A stretch of DNA of 64,000 bases. Origin: Xylanimonas ulmi (GTDB taxonomy: Bacteria > Actinomycetota > Actinomycetes > Actinomycetales > Cellulomonadaceae). Positions 49,581 through 61,045 of the stretch are shown here, piece by piece (positions within the stretch are counted from its first letter, which is position 1; each line of letters begins with the position of its first letter). Below the pieces are notes generated by a model. It did no database searches, was not told the origin of the DNA, and worked only from the letters and a program-made list of their open reading frames with translations. Made by a program: the position numbers and the translations under genes. The stretch spans positions 868,001 through 932,000 of the forward strand of contig NZ_SGWX01000001.1 in NCBI RefSeq assembly GCF_004216535.1. Direction: 5' to 3'.

Positions 49581-50303
49581 ATGACCATGCCGTTCTACGT
49601 CTCGCCCGAGCAGCTCATGAAGGACCGGGCGGACTTCGCGCGCAAGGGCATCGCGCGCGGCCGCTCCGTCGTCGTGCTGGCCTACGACGGCGGGATCCTG
49701 TTCGCGACCGAGAACCCCTCGCGCGCGCTGCACAAGATCTCGGAGATCTACGACCGCATCGCGTTCGCCGCGGTGGGCAAGTACAACGAGTTCGAGAACC
49801 TGCGGGTGGCGGGGGTGCGCTACGCCGACCTGCGGGGGTACTCCTACGATCGCAAGGACGTCACGGCCCGCGGCCTGGCCAACGCCTACGCGCAGACGCT
49901 CGGCACGGTCTTCACGACCGAGTCGAAGCCGCTCGAGGTCGAGCTGGTGGTGGCCGAGGTCGGGCAGGACCCCGACGGCGACCAGGTCTACCGCCTGTCC
50001 TACGACGGCTCGGTCGCCGACGAGCGCGGCCACGTGGTCATGGGCGGCCAGGCCGAGCAGCTCGGCGCGCGGCTCGCCGAGGGCTGGAGCGCCGGGCTCG
50101 CGCTCGGCGACGCGCTGCGGCTGGCGACCGCGACGCTCGGGGCGGTGGGCGCCGACGGGGCGCTGGCGGCCGCCGGGAGCGAGCGGGCGATCGAGCCGGC
50201 GCAGCTTGAGGTGGCCGTGCTCGAGCGCGCGCGGCCCCGGCGGGCGTTCCGCCGTCTTCAGGGCGCGGCGCTTGCCGCGGCGCTCGACCAGGCGGCCGAC
50301 TGA
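49581..50303 (+). CDS. prcA: 20S proteasome alpha subunit
   Basis: A 240-residue structural ring subunit without a catalytic Thr. The N-terminal gate peptide [20 protein letters not shown] matches the family. Pocket residues for the Tyr of Mpa are expected around [20 protein letters not shown] and [20 protein letters not shown]. Start ATG 49581. The pafA start shares one base with its stop (TGATG). PrcA and PrcB form the alpha7-beta7-beta7-alpha7 barrel. Confidence 0.96.
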   Translation: MTMPFYVSPEQLMKDRADFARKGIARGRSVVVLAYDGGILFATENPSRALHKISEIYDRIAFAAVGKYNEFENLRVAGVRYADLRGYSYDRKDVTARGLANAYAQTLGTVFTTESKPLEVELVVAEVGQDPDGDQVYRLSYDGSVADERGHVVMGGQAEQLGARLAEGWSAGLALGDALRLATATLGAVGADGALAAAGSERAIEPAQLEVAVLERARPRRAFRRLQGAALAAALDQAAD

Positions 50304-51664
50304 TGGACCGGCGCATCTTCGGGCTGGAGACCGAGTACGGCGTCACGTGCGCGGCGCCCGACGGGCGCGGGCTGTCGGCCGACGAGGTCGCGCGCTACCT
50401 GTTCCGCAAGGTGGTCGCCTGGGGCCGGTCCTCCAACGTGTTCCTGCGCAACGGCTCACGGCTCTACCTCGATGTGGGCTCGCACCCCGAGTACGCGACC
50501 GCCGAGTGCGACGACGTGCGCCAGCTGGTCACCTACGACAAGGGCGGCGAGCGCATCCTCGAGGGCCTGGTCGCCGACGCGCAGCAGCGCCTGCGGCACG
50601 AGGGCCTGCCCGGCGTCGTGCACCTGTTCAAGAACAACACCGACTCGGCGGGCAACTCCTACGGCTGCCATGAGAACTACCTGGTGCGCCGCCAGGGCGA
50701 CTTCTCGCGCCTGAGCGAGATCCTGGTCCCCTTCCTCATCACCCGCCAGGCGCTCGTGGGCGCAGGCAAGGTGCTGGCGACCCCGCGCGGCGCGGTGTAC
50801 TGCCTGTCGCAGCGCGCCGACCACATCTGGGAGGCGGTCTCGTCGGCGACGACACGCAGCCGGCCCATCATCAACACCCGCGACGAGCCGCACGCCGACG
50901 CCGAGTACTTCCGGCGTCTGCACGTCATCGTGGGCGACTCGTCGATGGCCGAGCCGACGACGATGCTCAAGGTCGGCTCGACCGACCTGGTGCTGCGGCT
51001 GGTCGAGGCGGGCGTCCTCATGCGCGACCTGACGCTGGAGAGCCCGATCCGCGCCATCCGCGAGATCAGCCACGACCGCACGGGCAAGCACCCGGTGCAG
51101 CTCGCCGACGGACGCACGATCAGCGCGATCGACATCCAGGCCGAGTACTTCCGCAGGGCGCGCGAGTACGTCGACGCCCACCTGGACCCGTCACCGACCA
51201 CCAAGGCGGTGCTCGACCTGTGGGAGCGCGGGCTGCGCGCGCTGGAGTCGGGCGACCTGAGGCTGGTCGAGCGCGAGCTCGACTGGGTCATCAAGCTGCG
51301 CCTGATCGAGCGCTACCAGGCCAAGCACGGACTCTCGCTCGACGATCCGCGCATCGCCCGGCTCGACCTGGCCTACCACGACATCTCGCGCACCGAGGGC
51401 CTGTACAACCTGCTGGCGGCGCGCGGGCTCGTCGAGCGTGTGACGACCGACCTGGAGATCTTCGAGTCCACGGCCGTGCCGCCGCCTACGACCCGGGCAC
51501 GGCTGCGGGGGGAGTTCGTGCGCGCCGCGCAGGAGGCGCGTCGCGACTACACGGTCGACTGGGTGCACCTCAAGCTCAACGACCAGGCGCAGCGCACGGT
51601 GCTGTGCAAAGACCCGTTCCGGTCGGTCGACGAGCGTGTCGACCGCCTCATCGAGTCGATGTGA
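50303..51664 (+). CDS. pafA: Pup--protein ligase
   Basis: A 453-residue ligase of the carboxylate-amine ligase fold that uses ATP to join the C-terminal Glu of Pup to substrate lysines. Motifs: [13 protein letters not shown] at the N terminus, [40 protein letters not shown] and [20 protein letters not shown]. The length and VTCA after the ETEYG motif separate it from Dop. It ends the proteasome operon proper; the FKBP lipoprotein gene follows 62 bp later, an order shared with many relatives. Confidence 0.97.
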   Translation: MDRRIFGLETEYGVTCAAPDGRGLSADEVARYLFRKVVAWGRSSNVFLRNGSRLYLDVGSHPEYATAECDDVRQLVTYDKGGERILEGLVADAQQRLRHEGLPGVVHLFKNNTDSAGNSYGCHENYLVRRQGDFSRLSEILVPFLITRQALVGAGKVLATPRGAVYCLSQRADHIWEAVSSATTRSRPIINTRDEPHADAEYFRRLHVIVGDSSMAEPTTMLKVGSTDLVLRLVEAGVLMRDLTLESPIRAIREISHDRTGKHPVQLADGRTISAIDIQAEYFRRAREYVDAHLDPSPTTKAVLDLWERGLRALESGDLRLVERELDWVIKLRLIERYQAKHGLSLDDPRIARLDLAYHDISRTEGLYNLLAARGLVERVTTDLEIFESTAVPPPTTRARLRGEFVRAAQEARRDYTVDWVHLKLNDQAQRTVLCKDPFRSVDERVDRLIESM

Positions 51665-51726
51665 CCGCGCGGCAGTGAGGGTCAGCGAGCCTGGGACGAC
51701 GAGCCGGGTGTGGTTCACTCGACCGC

Positions 51727-52673
51727 GTGCTGTGTCCAGACGCCGCTAAGCCCGCCCGTGCTCGCATCGTCCTGGCCGTGGCGACGGTCGCGGCGCTCCT
51801 CGTCGTCGGGGGCTGCGGCGGCGTCGGCGACGCCGTCCCGACCGCGTCGAGCGCGCAGACGAGTGTCGAGGTCACGGGTGGTGCGGGGCAAGAGCCGTCG
51901 CTGCGCTACGACAAGCCGCTGACGATCACCGAGCCCGGCTCGCGTGTCGTGTGGCCCGGCACGGGCGACGCGCTGCGCGAGGGCGGTCCGGTCATGCTCA
52001 ACCTCTACGCCGAGGACGGGCGCGACGGCACAGTCGTGCAGACCACGTTCGTCGACGCCCCGGCGTGGCACACCATGAGCGTCGACTCGCTCGGCGAGAA
52101 CCTCCACCAAGCGCTCCTGGGCCAGCGCGTCGGCGCGCGCCTGCTGTATCAGGAGCAGCAGGGCGACGTCCCGCTCGTGCTCGTCGTCGACGTCCTGCCC
52201 ACACGCGCCTCGGGCACGCCGGTCGAGCCGGCCGCGGGTCTGCCGACCGTGACGCTCGACGCCGATGGCGCGCCCACGGTGACCGTGCCGGCGGGCGTCG
52301 CGCCGCCGTCCGACCTCGTGGTGCAGCCGCTCCTGCGGGGCGACGGCCCTCAGGTCGAGGCGGGCGAGGTCGTCACGGTGCGGTTCACGGGGGTGCGGTG
52401 GGACGACGGGACGGTGTTCGGCGCCACCTGGGACAAGCCCGACGGACCTGAGGCGGTCCAGTCGATCATGATCGGGATCGGGCAGGTCATCGACGGTTGG
52501 GACGAGGGCCTCATCGAGCAGACGGTCGGCTCCCAGGTCCTGCTCGTGGTGCCTCCGGCGCTCGGTTACGGTGGGACGTCCGATCCGCTCGCCGACCAGA
52601 CCCTGGTCTACGTCGTCGACATCCTCGACGCCCACGTCCAGGTCAACGGCGAGGGCACTGAAGAAGGAGCCCC

Positions 52674-52677
<4 letters not shown>
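51727..52677 (+). CDS. FKBP-type peptidyl-prolyl isomerase lipoprotein
   Basis: A 316-residue secreted lipoprotein with lipobox VGGC after a short signal peptide. Two FKBP-like halves follow: a degenerate one (about residues 70-160: [38 protein letters not shown]) and a better conserved one (about 215-305: [48 protein letters not shown]). The second carries the usual aromatic core (Trp, Tyr) and is probably active. Start GTG 51727; the hisF start overlaps its stop. Likely helps fold exported proteins. Confidence 0.9.
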
Positions 52678-53459
<782 letters not shown>

Positions 53460-53464
53460 CGCCC

Positions 53465-55336
53465 GTGGCCGACCGCTCCGTCGCGCTCTCCGGGTCGCGG
53501 CTGCGCCGCTCGCTGCAGCTCATCGCGCGCGGCATGGCCACCTCGCCGCGCACCTACACGCTCGCCGTCCTCGCCTCCGCGCTGTTCGGCGCGGCCACCG
53601 TGGGCGTCAGCCGCGCGGTGGGCTGGGCGACCGACGCCGTCGTGGTGCCCGCCATCGCCGGCGACACGGACGCGCGCGGGCGGATCTGGCAGGCCGGACT
53701 GGTGCTCGTCGTCGCCGCGATCACGCTCACGGCCGGCGTGTGGGGCCGGCGCGTGTGGGCCGGCTGGGGCTATGTCGACGTCGGCGCCACACACCGCCGC
53801 CGCCTGTCGGCCGCCTACCTGCGCCTGCCGCTGTCGTGGCACCGCTCGCATCCGGCCGGCCAGCTGCTGGCGCACGCGAGCGCCGACGTCGAGGCGGCCA
53901 CCGGCGTGTTCAACCCGCTGCCGTTCGCGCTCGGCGTCGTGGTGATGATCGTCGTGGCCACGGTCATGCTGCTGCTCATCGACCCGTGGCTCGCCGCCGC
54001 GGCGCTCGTGGTCATTCCGCTGACCCTCGTCGCGAACCTGGTGTTCCAGCGCTATATGACGCCCGCGGTCATGCGCGCCCAGCGGCTGCGCGCCGAGGTC
54101 GCCGACGTCGCGCACGAGTCCTTCGAGGCCGCGCTCCTGGTCAAGTCGCTCGGCGCCGCCGACCGCGAGGAGGCCCGGTTCGCCGAGCGGGCCGACACGC
54201 TGCGCGCCGCCAACGCGCGCGTCGGCGCGGTGCGCGCGATGTTCGACCCCGTCATCGACCTGCTGCCGAGCCTCGGCACGCTGTTGGTGCTCGGGGTGGG
54301 CGCGTGGCGCGCCGCGCACGGCGCGGTCGGCGCCGGCGACGTCGTGTCCGCGGGCTACCTGCTGACCGTCATGTCGGTGCCGGTGCGCGCCTTCGGATGG
54401 GTGCTGGGAGAGCTGCCGCGCAGCCTCGTGGGGTACGAGCGCATCGCCGCCGTCGTGGCCCGGCCCGAGACGCTCGCGCCCGGTCGCGCCGGGTTGCCGC
54501 GTGCCGAGCGCGGTCTGTCAGTGCGGCTCGAGGGCGTCGGGCTTGACGTGTCGACGCCGGCGGGCGGTGAGGTCACGCTGCTCGACGACGTCACCCTCGA
54601 CGTCGCGCCGGGCGCCACGGTCGCCGTGGTGGGTGTGACGGGCGCGGGCAAGACGACGCTGGTCTCGCTGCTGGCCCGGCTCTCGGACGCGACGCGCGGG
54701 CGGGTGCTGCTCGACGGCGTCGACGTGCGCGATCTGGCCGACGGCGAGCTGCCCGCACAGGTGGCGCTCGTCGCGCAGGCCACGTTCGTCTTCGAGGACA
54801 CCGTGCGCGGCAACGTCACGCTCGCCGAGCCCGGCGAGTCGCCGCACACCGACGAGGAGGTCTGGCGGGCGCTGCGCCTCGCGCGGCTCGACGATGTCGT
54901 GGCCGCGTTGCCCGCCGGCCTCGACGCCCCGCTCGGCGAGCGCGGCGCGAACCTCTCGGGCGGGCAGCGCCAGCGCCTGGCCATCGCCCGCGCGCTCGTG
55001 CGCCGCCCACGCCTGCTCGTGCTCGACGACGCCACCAGCGCCGTCGACCCGCGCGTCGAGCAGGAGATCCTGCGCGGGCTGTCAGGCGCCGCCGGGTCGG
55101 GAGGGGGCGCCACCGTGGTCATGGTGGCCTACCGCATGTCCTCGGTCGCGCTCGCCGACGCCGTCGTGCACCTCGACGCCGGGCGCGTCGTCGACGTCGG
55201 CACGCATGCGCAACTGCTCGCGCGTGACCCGGGATACCGCGAGATCGCGACCGCCTACGAGACCGAGGCGCGCCGGCGCGCCACGGCCGCCGCCGACGCC
55301 GTCGAGCACGGCCTGGCGCGCGAGGAGTCGGCGTGA
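53465..55336 (+). CDS. ABC exporter half with degenerate ATP site
   Basis: A 623-residue type IV ABC half-transporter, membrane part about residues 15-330, ATPase after that. Walker A GVTGAGKTT and signature NLSGGQRQRLAIARAL are standard, but the Walker B reads LLVLDDATSAVD with Asp instead of the catalytic Glu, and the H-loop reads VMVAYRMSS with Tyr instead of His. This is the pattern of the degenerate subunit in heterodimeric exporters such as TM287/288. The start GTG follows hisF by 5 bp and the partner gene overlaps its stop. Confidence 0.9.
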   Translation: MADRSVALSGSRLRRSLQLIARGMATSPRTYTLAVLASALFGAATVGVSRAVGWATDAVVVPAIAGDTDARGRIWQAGLVLVVAAITLTAGVWGRRVWAGWGYVDVGATHRRRLSAAYLRLPLSWHRSHPAGQLLAHASADVEAATGVFNPLPFALGVVVMIVVATVMLLLIDPWLAAAALVVIPLTLVANLVFQRYMTPAVMRAQRLRAEVADVAHESFEAALLVKSLGAADREEARFAERADTLRAANARVGAVRAMFDPVIDLLPSLGTLLVLGVGAWRAAHGAVGAGDVVSAGYLLTVMSVPVRAFGWVLGELPRSLVGYERIAAVVARPETLAPGRAGLPRAERGLSVRLEGVGLDVSTPAGGEVTLLDDVTLDVAPGATVAVVGVTGAGKTTLVSLLARLSDATRGRVLLDGVDVRDLADGELPAQVALVAQATFVFEDTVRGNVTLAEPGESPHTDEEVWRALRLARLDDVVAALPAGLDAPLGERGANLSGGQRQRLAIARALVRRPRLLVLDDATSAVDPRVEQEILRGLSGAAGSGGGATVVMVAYRMSSVALADAVVHLDAGRVVDVGTHAQLLARDPGYREIATAYETEARRRATAAADAVEHGLAREESA

Positions 55337-57165
55337 GCGCCCGCATCGAGTCCACCTCGGGCCTCGGGGTTCTGGCGACGTTGCGCCGCGGCGCGCAGAT
55401 CAGCCCGCAGATCGTCGAGGGCCTCGGCTGGACGCTCCTGCTGGCCGTGCTCGCGGCCGGCGGGCGCGTGGTGGTGCCGCTCGCCGTCCAGGCCACGATC
55501 GACGACGGCATCCTCGCCGAGGGCGGGCCCGACGGCGGCCGGGTGGCCGCGCTCCTGGGCCTGGCCGCACTGGCGCTGCTGGTCGCCGGATGCTGCGCCG
55601 CGCTCGTCAACATCCGCCTCGTGCGGCGCACCGAGGCCGGGCTGGCGGCGCTGCGCGTGCGCGCGTTCCGGCACGTGCACGACCTGGCGACGCTCACACA
55701 GAGCACCGAGCGGCGCGGCTCGCTCGTCTCGCGCGTGACCAGCGACGTCGACACCATCTCGCTGTTCGTGCAGTGGGGCGGCATCATGCTGCTCGTCTCG
55801 ACACTGCAGATCGCCGTCGCGACCGCCCTCATGCTCACGTTCTCCTGGCAGCTCACGCTGGTCGTGTGGGCGTGCTTCGTCCCGCTCTTCCTCGTGCTGC
55901 GCTTCGGGCAGCGCCAGGTCAACGCCCGGTTCACGCGGGTGCGCGAGCGTGTGGGGGCGATGCTCGGCGCGATCTCCGAGGCCGTCGTCGGCGCCGAGAC
56001 GGTGCGCGCCTACGGCGTCGGCGCGCGCACCGAGCGGCGCATCGAGGACGCGATCGAGACCACCCGCCTCGCGCAGGGGCGCGCCCAGCGGCTCGTGGCC
56101 ACGACGTTCTCCAGCGGCACGCTCATGTCCACGCTGGCGCTCGCGGCCGTGGTGGTCGTGGGCGCGCGCCTGGGCGTCGACGGCGAGCTGACCGCGGGCC
56201 AGGTGGTCGCGTTCCTCTTCCTCGTCCAGCTGTTCACCGGGCCCGTCCAGATGGCCACCGAGATCCTCAACGAGCTGCAGAACGCCGTCGCCGGCTGGCG
56301 GCGCGTGCTGGCCGTCATCGGGACGCCCGTCGAGGTGGGCGAGGCGCCCGACGCGGTCGCCTCGCCGCGCGGCCCCGCACACGTCGAACTGCGCGGCGTG
56401 CGCTTCGCCTACCCGGACGGCCCCGAGGTGCTGCACGGCGTCGACCTCGACCTGCCCGCGCGCGCCAAGGTCGCCGTCGTCGGGCAGACCGGGTCGGGCA
56501 AGACCACGGTCGCCAAGCTGGTCGCGCGCCTCATGGACCCGACCGCGGGCGCCGTGCTGCTCGACGGCGTCGACCTGCGCGACCTGACGCTCGCGTCGCT
56601 GCGCGAGCGCGTGGTGCTGGTGCCGCAGGAGGGATTCCTGTTCGACGGGACGGTGCTCGACAACGCCGCCTACGGTCTGCGCACCGCGCGCACCGCGTCG
56701 GTCGAGCCGCCCTCGTCGGTCGAGCCCGTCGAGACCACGCCCGCCGTCGAGGCCCGCGTGCTGGCGGCCTTCGACGCCCTCGGACTGACCGACTGGCTGA
56801 CCGACCTGCCGCAGGGCGTGCGCACGCCCGTCGGCCAGCGCGGTGAGGCGCTCAGCGCGGGGGAGCGGCAGCTCGTGGCCATCGCGCGCGCCTACCTCGC
56901 CCAGCCAGACCTGCTGCTGCTCGACGAGGCGACGTCCGCGGTCGACCCCGCCACCGAGGTGCGCATCGCCCGCGCGCTCGACTCGCTCACGGCGGGGCGC
57001 TCGACCCTGACGATCGCACATCGCCTCTCGACCGCCGAGGCCAGCGACCTCGTCGTCGTGGTCGACGCGGGCCACATCGTCGAGGTGGGGACGCACGCCG
57101 CGCTGGCCGCGGCGGGCGGCGTGTACGCGCGCATGCACGCCGCGTGGGTGGCCCAGACGCGCTGA
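55333..57165 (+). CDS. ABC exporter half with catalytic ATP site
   Basis: A 610-residue partner of the preceding half-transporter. Walker [10 protein letters not shown], Walker [13 protein letters not shown] with the catalytic Glu and H-loop TIAHRLST are all intact, but the signature is [16 protein letters not shown], so it lacks LSGGQ. Together with the degenerate partner this gives one active and one inactive ATP site. A short insertion near residue 456-470 ([15 protein letters not shown]) comes from a repeat-like DNA segment at 56698-56736. The start overlaps the upstream stop (GTGA). Substrate unknown; drugs or lipids are usual. Confidence 0.9.
   Translation: MSARIESTSGLGVLATLRRGAQISPQIVEGLGWTLLLAVLAAGGRVVVPLAVQATIDDGILAEGGPDGGRVAALLGLAALALLVAGCCAALVNIRLVRRTEAGLAALRVRAFRHVHDLATLTQSTERRGSLVSRVTSDVDTISLFVQWGGIMLLVSTLQIAVATALMLTFSWQLTLVVWACFVPLFLVLRFGQRQVNARFTRVRERVGAMLGAISEAVVGAETVRAYGVGARTERRIEDAIETTRLAQGRAQRLVATTFSSGTLMSTLALAAVVVVGARLGVDGELTAGQVVAFLFLVQLFTGPVQMATEILNELQNAVAGWRRVLAVIGTPVEVGEAPDAVASPRGPAHVELRGVRFAYPDGPEVLHGVDLDLPARAKVAVVGQTGSGKTTVAKLVARLMDPTAGAVLLDGVDLRDLTLASLRERVVLVPQEGFLFDGTVLDNAAYGLRTARTASVEPPSSVEPVETTPAVEARVLAAFDALGLTDWLTDLPQGVRTPVGQRGEALSAGERQLVAIARAYLAQPDLLLLDEATSAVDPATEVRIARALDSLTAGRSTLTIAHRLSTAEASDLVVVVDAGHIVEVGTHAALAAAGGVYARMHAAWVAQTR
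56698..56736. repeat. Repeat-like GTCGAGCC segment inside the ABC gene
   Basis: TCGGTCGAGCC occurs at 56698-56708 and again at 56716-56726, the second copy continuing into CGTCGAGACC. On the minus strand this reads GGTCTCGACGGGCTCGACC, resembling the short dispersed element GGTTTCGACAGGCTCGACC that I recall from Micrococcales genomes. Here it encodes [15 protein letters not shown] in frame. Confidence 0.45.
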
Positions 57166-57170
57166 GGCCC

Positions 57171-57236
57171 GCGCCGCACTGTGCCGCGCCGCACTGTGCC
57201 GTGCCGTGCCGCAACGCACTGGGCCGCACCGCGCTG
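57171..57236. repeat. 15-bp tandem repeat between the ABC exporter and hisI
   Basis: GCGCCGCACTGTGCC is present twice in tandem (57171-57185 and 57186-57200) and is followed by degenerate copies of GTGCC and GCACTGGGCCGCAC to about 57236. It fills most of the gap between the two genes. Function unknown; it could be simple slippage. Confidence 0.7.
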
Positions 57237-57292
57237 GGTCGCGCGGTGAGACGGCGTCGGGAGGCGCCGCCCCGGCGTGGAAAGATGAGTCT

Positions 57293-57727
57293 GTGCCTGA
57301 CACTCACGACACGGCCTGCGACGTCCTCGACGCGGCGGTCGCAGGCCGCCTCAAGCGCGACGAGCATGGGCTGGTCGCCGCCATCGTCCAGCAGCACGAC
57401 ACCGGCGAGGTGCTGATGCTCGGCTGGATGGACGACGAGGCGCTGCGCCGCACGCTCACGACCGGTCGCGTGACCTTCTGGTCGCGCTCGCGGAGTGAGT
57501 ACTGGCGCAAGGGCGACACGTCGGGCCACCGCCAGTACGTCAAGTCCGTCGCGATCGACTGCGACGGGGACGCGCTGCTGGTCCGAGTCGACCAGGTGGG
57601 CGCCGCGTGCCACACCGGCGCCCGCACCTGCTTCGAGGCGGGCGGACCGCTGCCCGCCGTCGTCGGACGCCGCGAGGACGACGAGGCCGACGCGCCCGCC
57701 GCCGCGGGCGGGGCGGTGGGCGCGTGA
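57293..57727 (+). CDS. hisI: Phosphoribosyl-AMP cyclohydrolase
   Basis: A 144-residue zinc/magnesium hydrolase of histidine synthesis. Motifs: [60 protein letters not shown] and [12 protein letters not shown], with the ligand cysteines CDGD...C...C and metal-binding Asp residues. A 30-residue acidic/Ala tail follows the core. Only the cyclohydrolase domain is present, so the pyrophosphohydrolase HisE must be separate. Start GTG 57293; trpE overlaps its stop by 4 bp, coupling his and trp genes. Confidence 0.95.
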   Translation: MPDTHDTACDVLDAAVAGRLKRDEHGLVAAIVQQHDTGEVLMLGWMDDEALRRTLTTGRVTFWSRSRSEYWRKGDTSGHRQYVKSVAIDCDGDALLVRVDQVGAACHTGARTCFEAGGPLPAVVGRREDDEADAPAAAGGAVGA

Positions 57728-59280
57728 CGGCGCTGACCGCGGCGCCCGCGTGGGGCGAGACCTGGCCGACGCTCGACGGCTTCCGCGAGCTGGCGGCCAT
57801 GCGCCGGCGCGTGATCCCAGTCGTGCGCCGCGTGCTGGCCGACGACGCGACGCCCGTGGGCCTGTACCGCTCGCTGGCGCACGGACGGCCCGGCTCGTTC
57901 ATCCTGGAGTCCGCCGAGTCCTCGGGCGCGTGGTCCCGCTGGTCGTTCGTGGGCGTCGCCTCGCGCGCGCAACTCGTCTCGGACGGCGGCCAGGCGCGGT
58001 GGACCGGTGACGTGCCCGCGGGCATCCCGACGTCGGGCGACGTCGTGGACGTGCTCGAGCGGACGCTCGACACGCTCGCGACCGAGCCGGTCGCGGGACT
58101 GCCGCCCTTCACCGGCGGCATGGCGGGCGCGCTGGGGTGGGACATCGTGCGGCACTGGGAGCCCACGCTGCCCGCCACCGCGCCCGACGAGCTCGGCGCG
58201 CCCGAGCTCGCACTGTGCCTGGCCACCGACCTGCTCGCCGTCGACCACCACACCGGGGCGGTGTGGCTCGTGGCCAACGCCATCAACATGGATGCGACCG
58301 ACGAGCGGGTCGACGAGGCGTACGCCGACGCGATCGCGCGCCTCGACGCGCTCGAGGCGCGGCTGGCCGCCCCCGGGCCGCGCGTGGCCACCGTGCTCGA
58401 CCCCGACGCCAAGGAGCCCGAGCTGGAGTTCCGCTCGACGCGTGCGCAGTTCGAGGCCGCCGTCGAGGCGGGCAAGGCGGCGGTGCGCGACGGCGAGGTC
58501 TTCCAGGTGGTGCTCTCGCAGCGTCTCGACCTGGACTGCCCGGCCGACCCGCTCGACGTCTACCGGGCGCTGCGGACCATCAACCCGAGCCCCTACATGT
58601 ACTACTTCCACCTCACCGACGTGCGCGGCCGCGACTTCCAGGTGGTGGGGTCGAGCCCCGAGACACTGGTCAAGGTCGACGCGGGGCACGTGACCACCTA
58701 CCCGATCGCCGGCTCACGCCCCCGCGGCGCCACGGTCGAGGAGGACGTCGCGCTCGGCGAGGAGCTGCTGGCCGACCCCAAGGAGCTGGCCGAGCACGTC
58801 ATGCTCGTCGACCTCTCGCGCAACGACCTCGTCAAGGTCTGCGAGCCGACGTCGGTCGAGGTCGTCGAGTTCATGCGGCTGCGCCGGTTCAGCCACATCA
58901 TGCACCTGTGCTCGACCGTCGTGGGGCGGCTGCGTCCGGGGCGCACCGCGGTCGAGACCTTCAAGGCGGCCTTCCCGGCGGGCACGCTGTCCGGGGCGCC
59001 CAAGCCGCGCGCGATCGCCCTGATCGACGAGCTCGAGCCCACCTCGCGCGGCGTCTACGGAGGCACGGTCGGCTACTTCGACTTCGGCGGCAACCTCGAC
59101 ATGGCGATCGCGATCCGCACGGCCCTCGTGCGTGACGGGCGCGCGTCGGTGCAGGCGGGCGCCGGGATCGTGGCCGACTCCCAGCCCGCGCGCGAGTACG
59201 CCGAGTCACGCGACAAGGCCGCCGCCGCCGTGCGCGCCGTGCAACTGGCCGCCCGGTTCCGCCCGGTGGGCCGCACATGA
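57724..59280 (+). CDS. trpE: Anthranilate synthase component I
   Basis: A 518-residue chorismate-utilising enzyme. The feedback-Trp site lies in the N-terminal domain, with [17 protein letters not shown] carrying the usual LLES-like Ser. The catalytic domain has [65 protein letters not shown] and [19 protein letters not shown]. Start GTG 57724 overlaps hisI. No leader peptide or attenuator was seen before it. The glutamine amidotransferase TrpG is not in the window. Confidence 0.96.
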   Translation: MTALTAAPAWGETWPTLDGFRELAAMRRRVIPVVRRVLADDATPVGLYRSLAHGRPGSFILESAESSGAWSRWSFVGVASRAQLVSDGGQARWTGDVPAGIPTSGDVVDVLERTLDTLATEPVAGLPPFTGGMAGALGWDIVRHWEPTLPATAPDELGAPELALCLATDLLAVDHHTGAVWLVANAINMDATDERVDEAYADAIARLDALEARLAAPGPRVATVLDPDAKEPELEFRSTRAQFEAAVEAGKAAVRDGEVFQVVLSQRLDLDCPADPLDVYRALRTINPSPYMYYFHLTDVRGRDFQVVGSSPETLVKVDAGHVTTYPIAGSRPRGATVEEDVALGEELLADPKELAEHVMLVDLSRNDLVKVCEPTSVEVVEFMRLRRFSHIMHLCSTVVGRLRPGRTAVETFKAAFPAGTLSGAPKPRAIALIDELEPTSRGVYGGTVGYFDFGGNLDMAIAIRTALVRDGRASVQAGAGIVADSQPAREYAESRDKAAAAVRAVQLAARFRPVGRT

Positions 59281-59888
59281 GCCTCACGCGCGCTCGCGCC
59301 GTCGTGCTCGTCGTCGCGCTCGGCGCGCTCGCGCTCGCGGCGGCCGGTCCCGCCTGGGTGCGGGCCGAGACGACGACGGCGCTCGACCCGCACGTCGCGG
59401 TGGCCGTCAGCGGCGGTGACGCCGCGCCCGCGGTCAACGCCGCCGGACTGGTGCTGGTCGCGGCCGGACTCGCCCTGGCGCTCGGCGGTCGACTCGCGCG
59501 CGCCATCGTGCTCGCGGTGGTCGCCGCCGCGGGCGTCCTGGTCGCCTGGTCGGCCGTCGCGGTCGCCGTGAGCCCGCAGGAGGCCGCCACGGCGGGCGCC
59601 GTGGCGGTGGCGGGCGTCACCGACCTGACCGCCCCCGCGAGCGTGACCGCCTGGCCGTGGCTGTGCGCCGCGGTCGGAGCGCTCGCGGTCGCGGCCGCGG
59701 CGGGCGTCGGCGTCGCCGCGCGCCGCTGGCCGTCGTCGTCGGCGCGGCACGAGCGCACCGGGGCGAGCGCGCCAGGACGCGCCGACGCTCCCGAGGCCGC
59801 CGCCGCGGCCGACGCCCAGGTCGACCCGCATGACGCCTGGGACACCTTGACCCGCGGGGCGGATCCGACCGCCCCGGCAGACCGCTAG
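59277..59888 (+). CDS. Trp-operon-associated membrane protein
   Basis: A 203-residue protein with four predicted membrane helices and an Ala/Pro-rich cytoplasmic tail, of the conserved family found inside actinobacterial trp operons. [20 protein letters not shown] is the last helix, and the first includes an Ala/Leu/Val-rich stretch followed by AGPAWVRAE. The ATG overlaps the trpE stop. Function unknown. Confidence 0.85.
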   Translation: MSLTRARAVVLVVALGALALAAAGPAWVRAETTTALDPHVAVAVSGGDAAPAVNAAGLVLVAAGLALALGGRLARAIVLAVVAAAGVLVAWSAVAVAVSPQEAATAGAVAVAGVTDLTAPASVTAWPWLCAAVGALAVAAAAGVGVAARRWPSSSARHERTGASAPGRADAPEAAAAADAQVDPHDAWDTLTRGADPTAPADR

Positions 59889-59935
59889 GCTGGCACCTGC
59901 CGAGCCGCACCATCATGAGAGGCACCATCACCGCC

Positions 59936-60199
59936 ATGGCCGAGAACACCAACGCCGAGAACCTCTACCTGCCGGACGCGGCCCCGTTCCACAACGAGGG
60001 CAAGACCGTCGCCGCGTGGGTCGCGATGATCGGCGTGACGCTCGGCGCGATCATCGCCTCGGCCGGATTCCTGGCCCCGACCACCTGGGTCATCGTCGCC
60101 GGCGCCGTGGTCATCGTCGCCTCGCTCGTCGCGGGCGCGGTGCTGCGCGCGATGGGCCACGGCCAGCCGCTCGCGACCTCGCGGGAGCCCCGCGCATGA
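59936..60199 (+). CDS. Small two-helix membrane protein of the trp operon
   Basis: An 87-residue protein with a short N-terminal acidic part, then [20 protein letters not shown] opening the first of two hydrophobic segments. Similar small proteins with a HGxT-AAW-type opening sit before trpC in many actinobacteria (DUF6704-like). The ATG at 59936 is preferred to one at 59915 because it gives the family-like N terminus. The trpC start overlaps its stop by 4 bp. Function unknown. Confidence 0.78.
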   Translation: MAENTNAENLYLPDAAPFHNEGKTVAAWVAMIGVTLGAIIASAGFLAPTTWVIVAGAVVIVASLVAGAVLRAMGHGQPLATSREPRA

Positions 60200-61020
60200 C
60201 GGTCCTGGAGGGCATCGTCGCGGGCGTGCGCGAGGACCTCGCCGTCCGGCAGGCGGCCACGAGCCTCGACGTGCTCAAGGAGCGCGCGTCGCGCGCGCCG
60301 GGCGCCCTCGAGGTGGTCAGCCGGCTGCACCAGCAGGACTCCATCGCGGTCATCGCCGAGGTCAAGCGCTCAAGCCCGTCCAAGGGCGAGCTCGCCACCA
60401 TCACCGACCCGGCCGCGCTCGCGGCCGAGTACGCGACGGGCGGCGCCAGCGTCATCTCGGTGCTCACCGAGGAGCGCCGCTTCGGAGGCAGCCTCGCCGA
60501 CCTCGACGCGGTGCGCGCCAACGTCGACGTGCCGGTGCTGCGCAAGGACTTCGTCGTCACGCCGTACCAGGTGTGGGAGGCACGGGCGCACGGGGCGGAC
60601 CTCGTGCTGCTCATCGTCGCGGCTCTGGAGCAGACGGTGCTGGAGTCGCTCGTCGAGCGGGTGCACTCGCTCGGCATGACGGCGCTGGTCGAGGCCCACA
60701 CGGCCGATGAGGTCAAGCGCGCGCTCGACGCGGGCGCCCGGCTCGTGGGCGTCAACGCCCGCGACCTCAAGACGCTCTCGGTCGACCGCTCGGTCTTCGC
60801 CCGCCTGGCGCCGCTCATCCCCGACGACGTGGTCCGCGTGGCCGAGTCCGGCGTGCGCGGTCCGCACGACGTCATGGACTACGCCCGCGCCGGAGCGCAC
60901 GCCGTCCTGGTGGGCGAGGCGCTCGTCACCGGCGCCGCGCCGCGCCGCTCGGTCGCCGACCTCGTGGCGGCGGGCCAGCACCCGTCGCTGTGGTCGGTGC
61001 GTCCGGCCGCGCAGTCCTGA
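60196..61020 (+). CDS. trpC: Indole-3-glycerol phosphate synthase
   Basis: A 274-residue (beta/alpha)8 enzyme that closes the indole ring. Catalytic residues lie in [14 protein letters not shown] (Glu, Lys), [20 protein letters not shown] (Lys-Asp) and [20 protein letters not shown] (Glu). The [11 protein letters not shown] strand and AESGVRG phosphate loop are standard. It is monofunctional; the isomerase (TrpF/PriA) domain is absent. The ATG overlaps the small membrane protein gene. trpB follows after 25 bp. Confidence 0.96.
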   Translation: MTVLEGIVAGVREDLAVRQAATSLDVLKERASRAPGALEVVSRLHQQDSIAVIAEVKRSSPSKGELATITDPAALAAEYATGGASVISVLTEERRFGGSLADLDAVRANVDVPVLRKDFVVTPYQVWEARAHGADLVLLIVAALEQTVLESLVERVHSLGMTALVEAHTADEVKRALDAGARLVGVNARDLKTLSVDRSVFARLAPLIPDDVVRVAESGVRGPHDVMDYARAGAHAVLVGEALVTGAAPRRSVADLVAAGQHPSLWSVRPAAQS

Positions 61021-61045
61021 CCACCGAGCCGAGGAGACCCCTTCC

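Noticed and set aside
57166-57723. Tryptophan leader peptide and attenuator before trpE
   Set aside because: trpE starts inside the hisI stop, and no short Trp-rich frame with alternative hairpins was seen.
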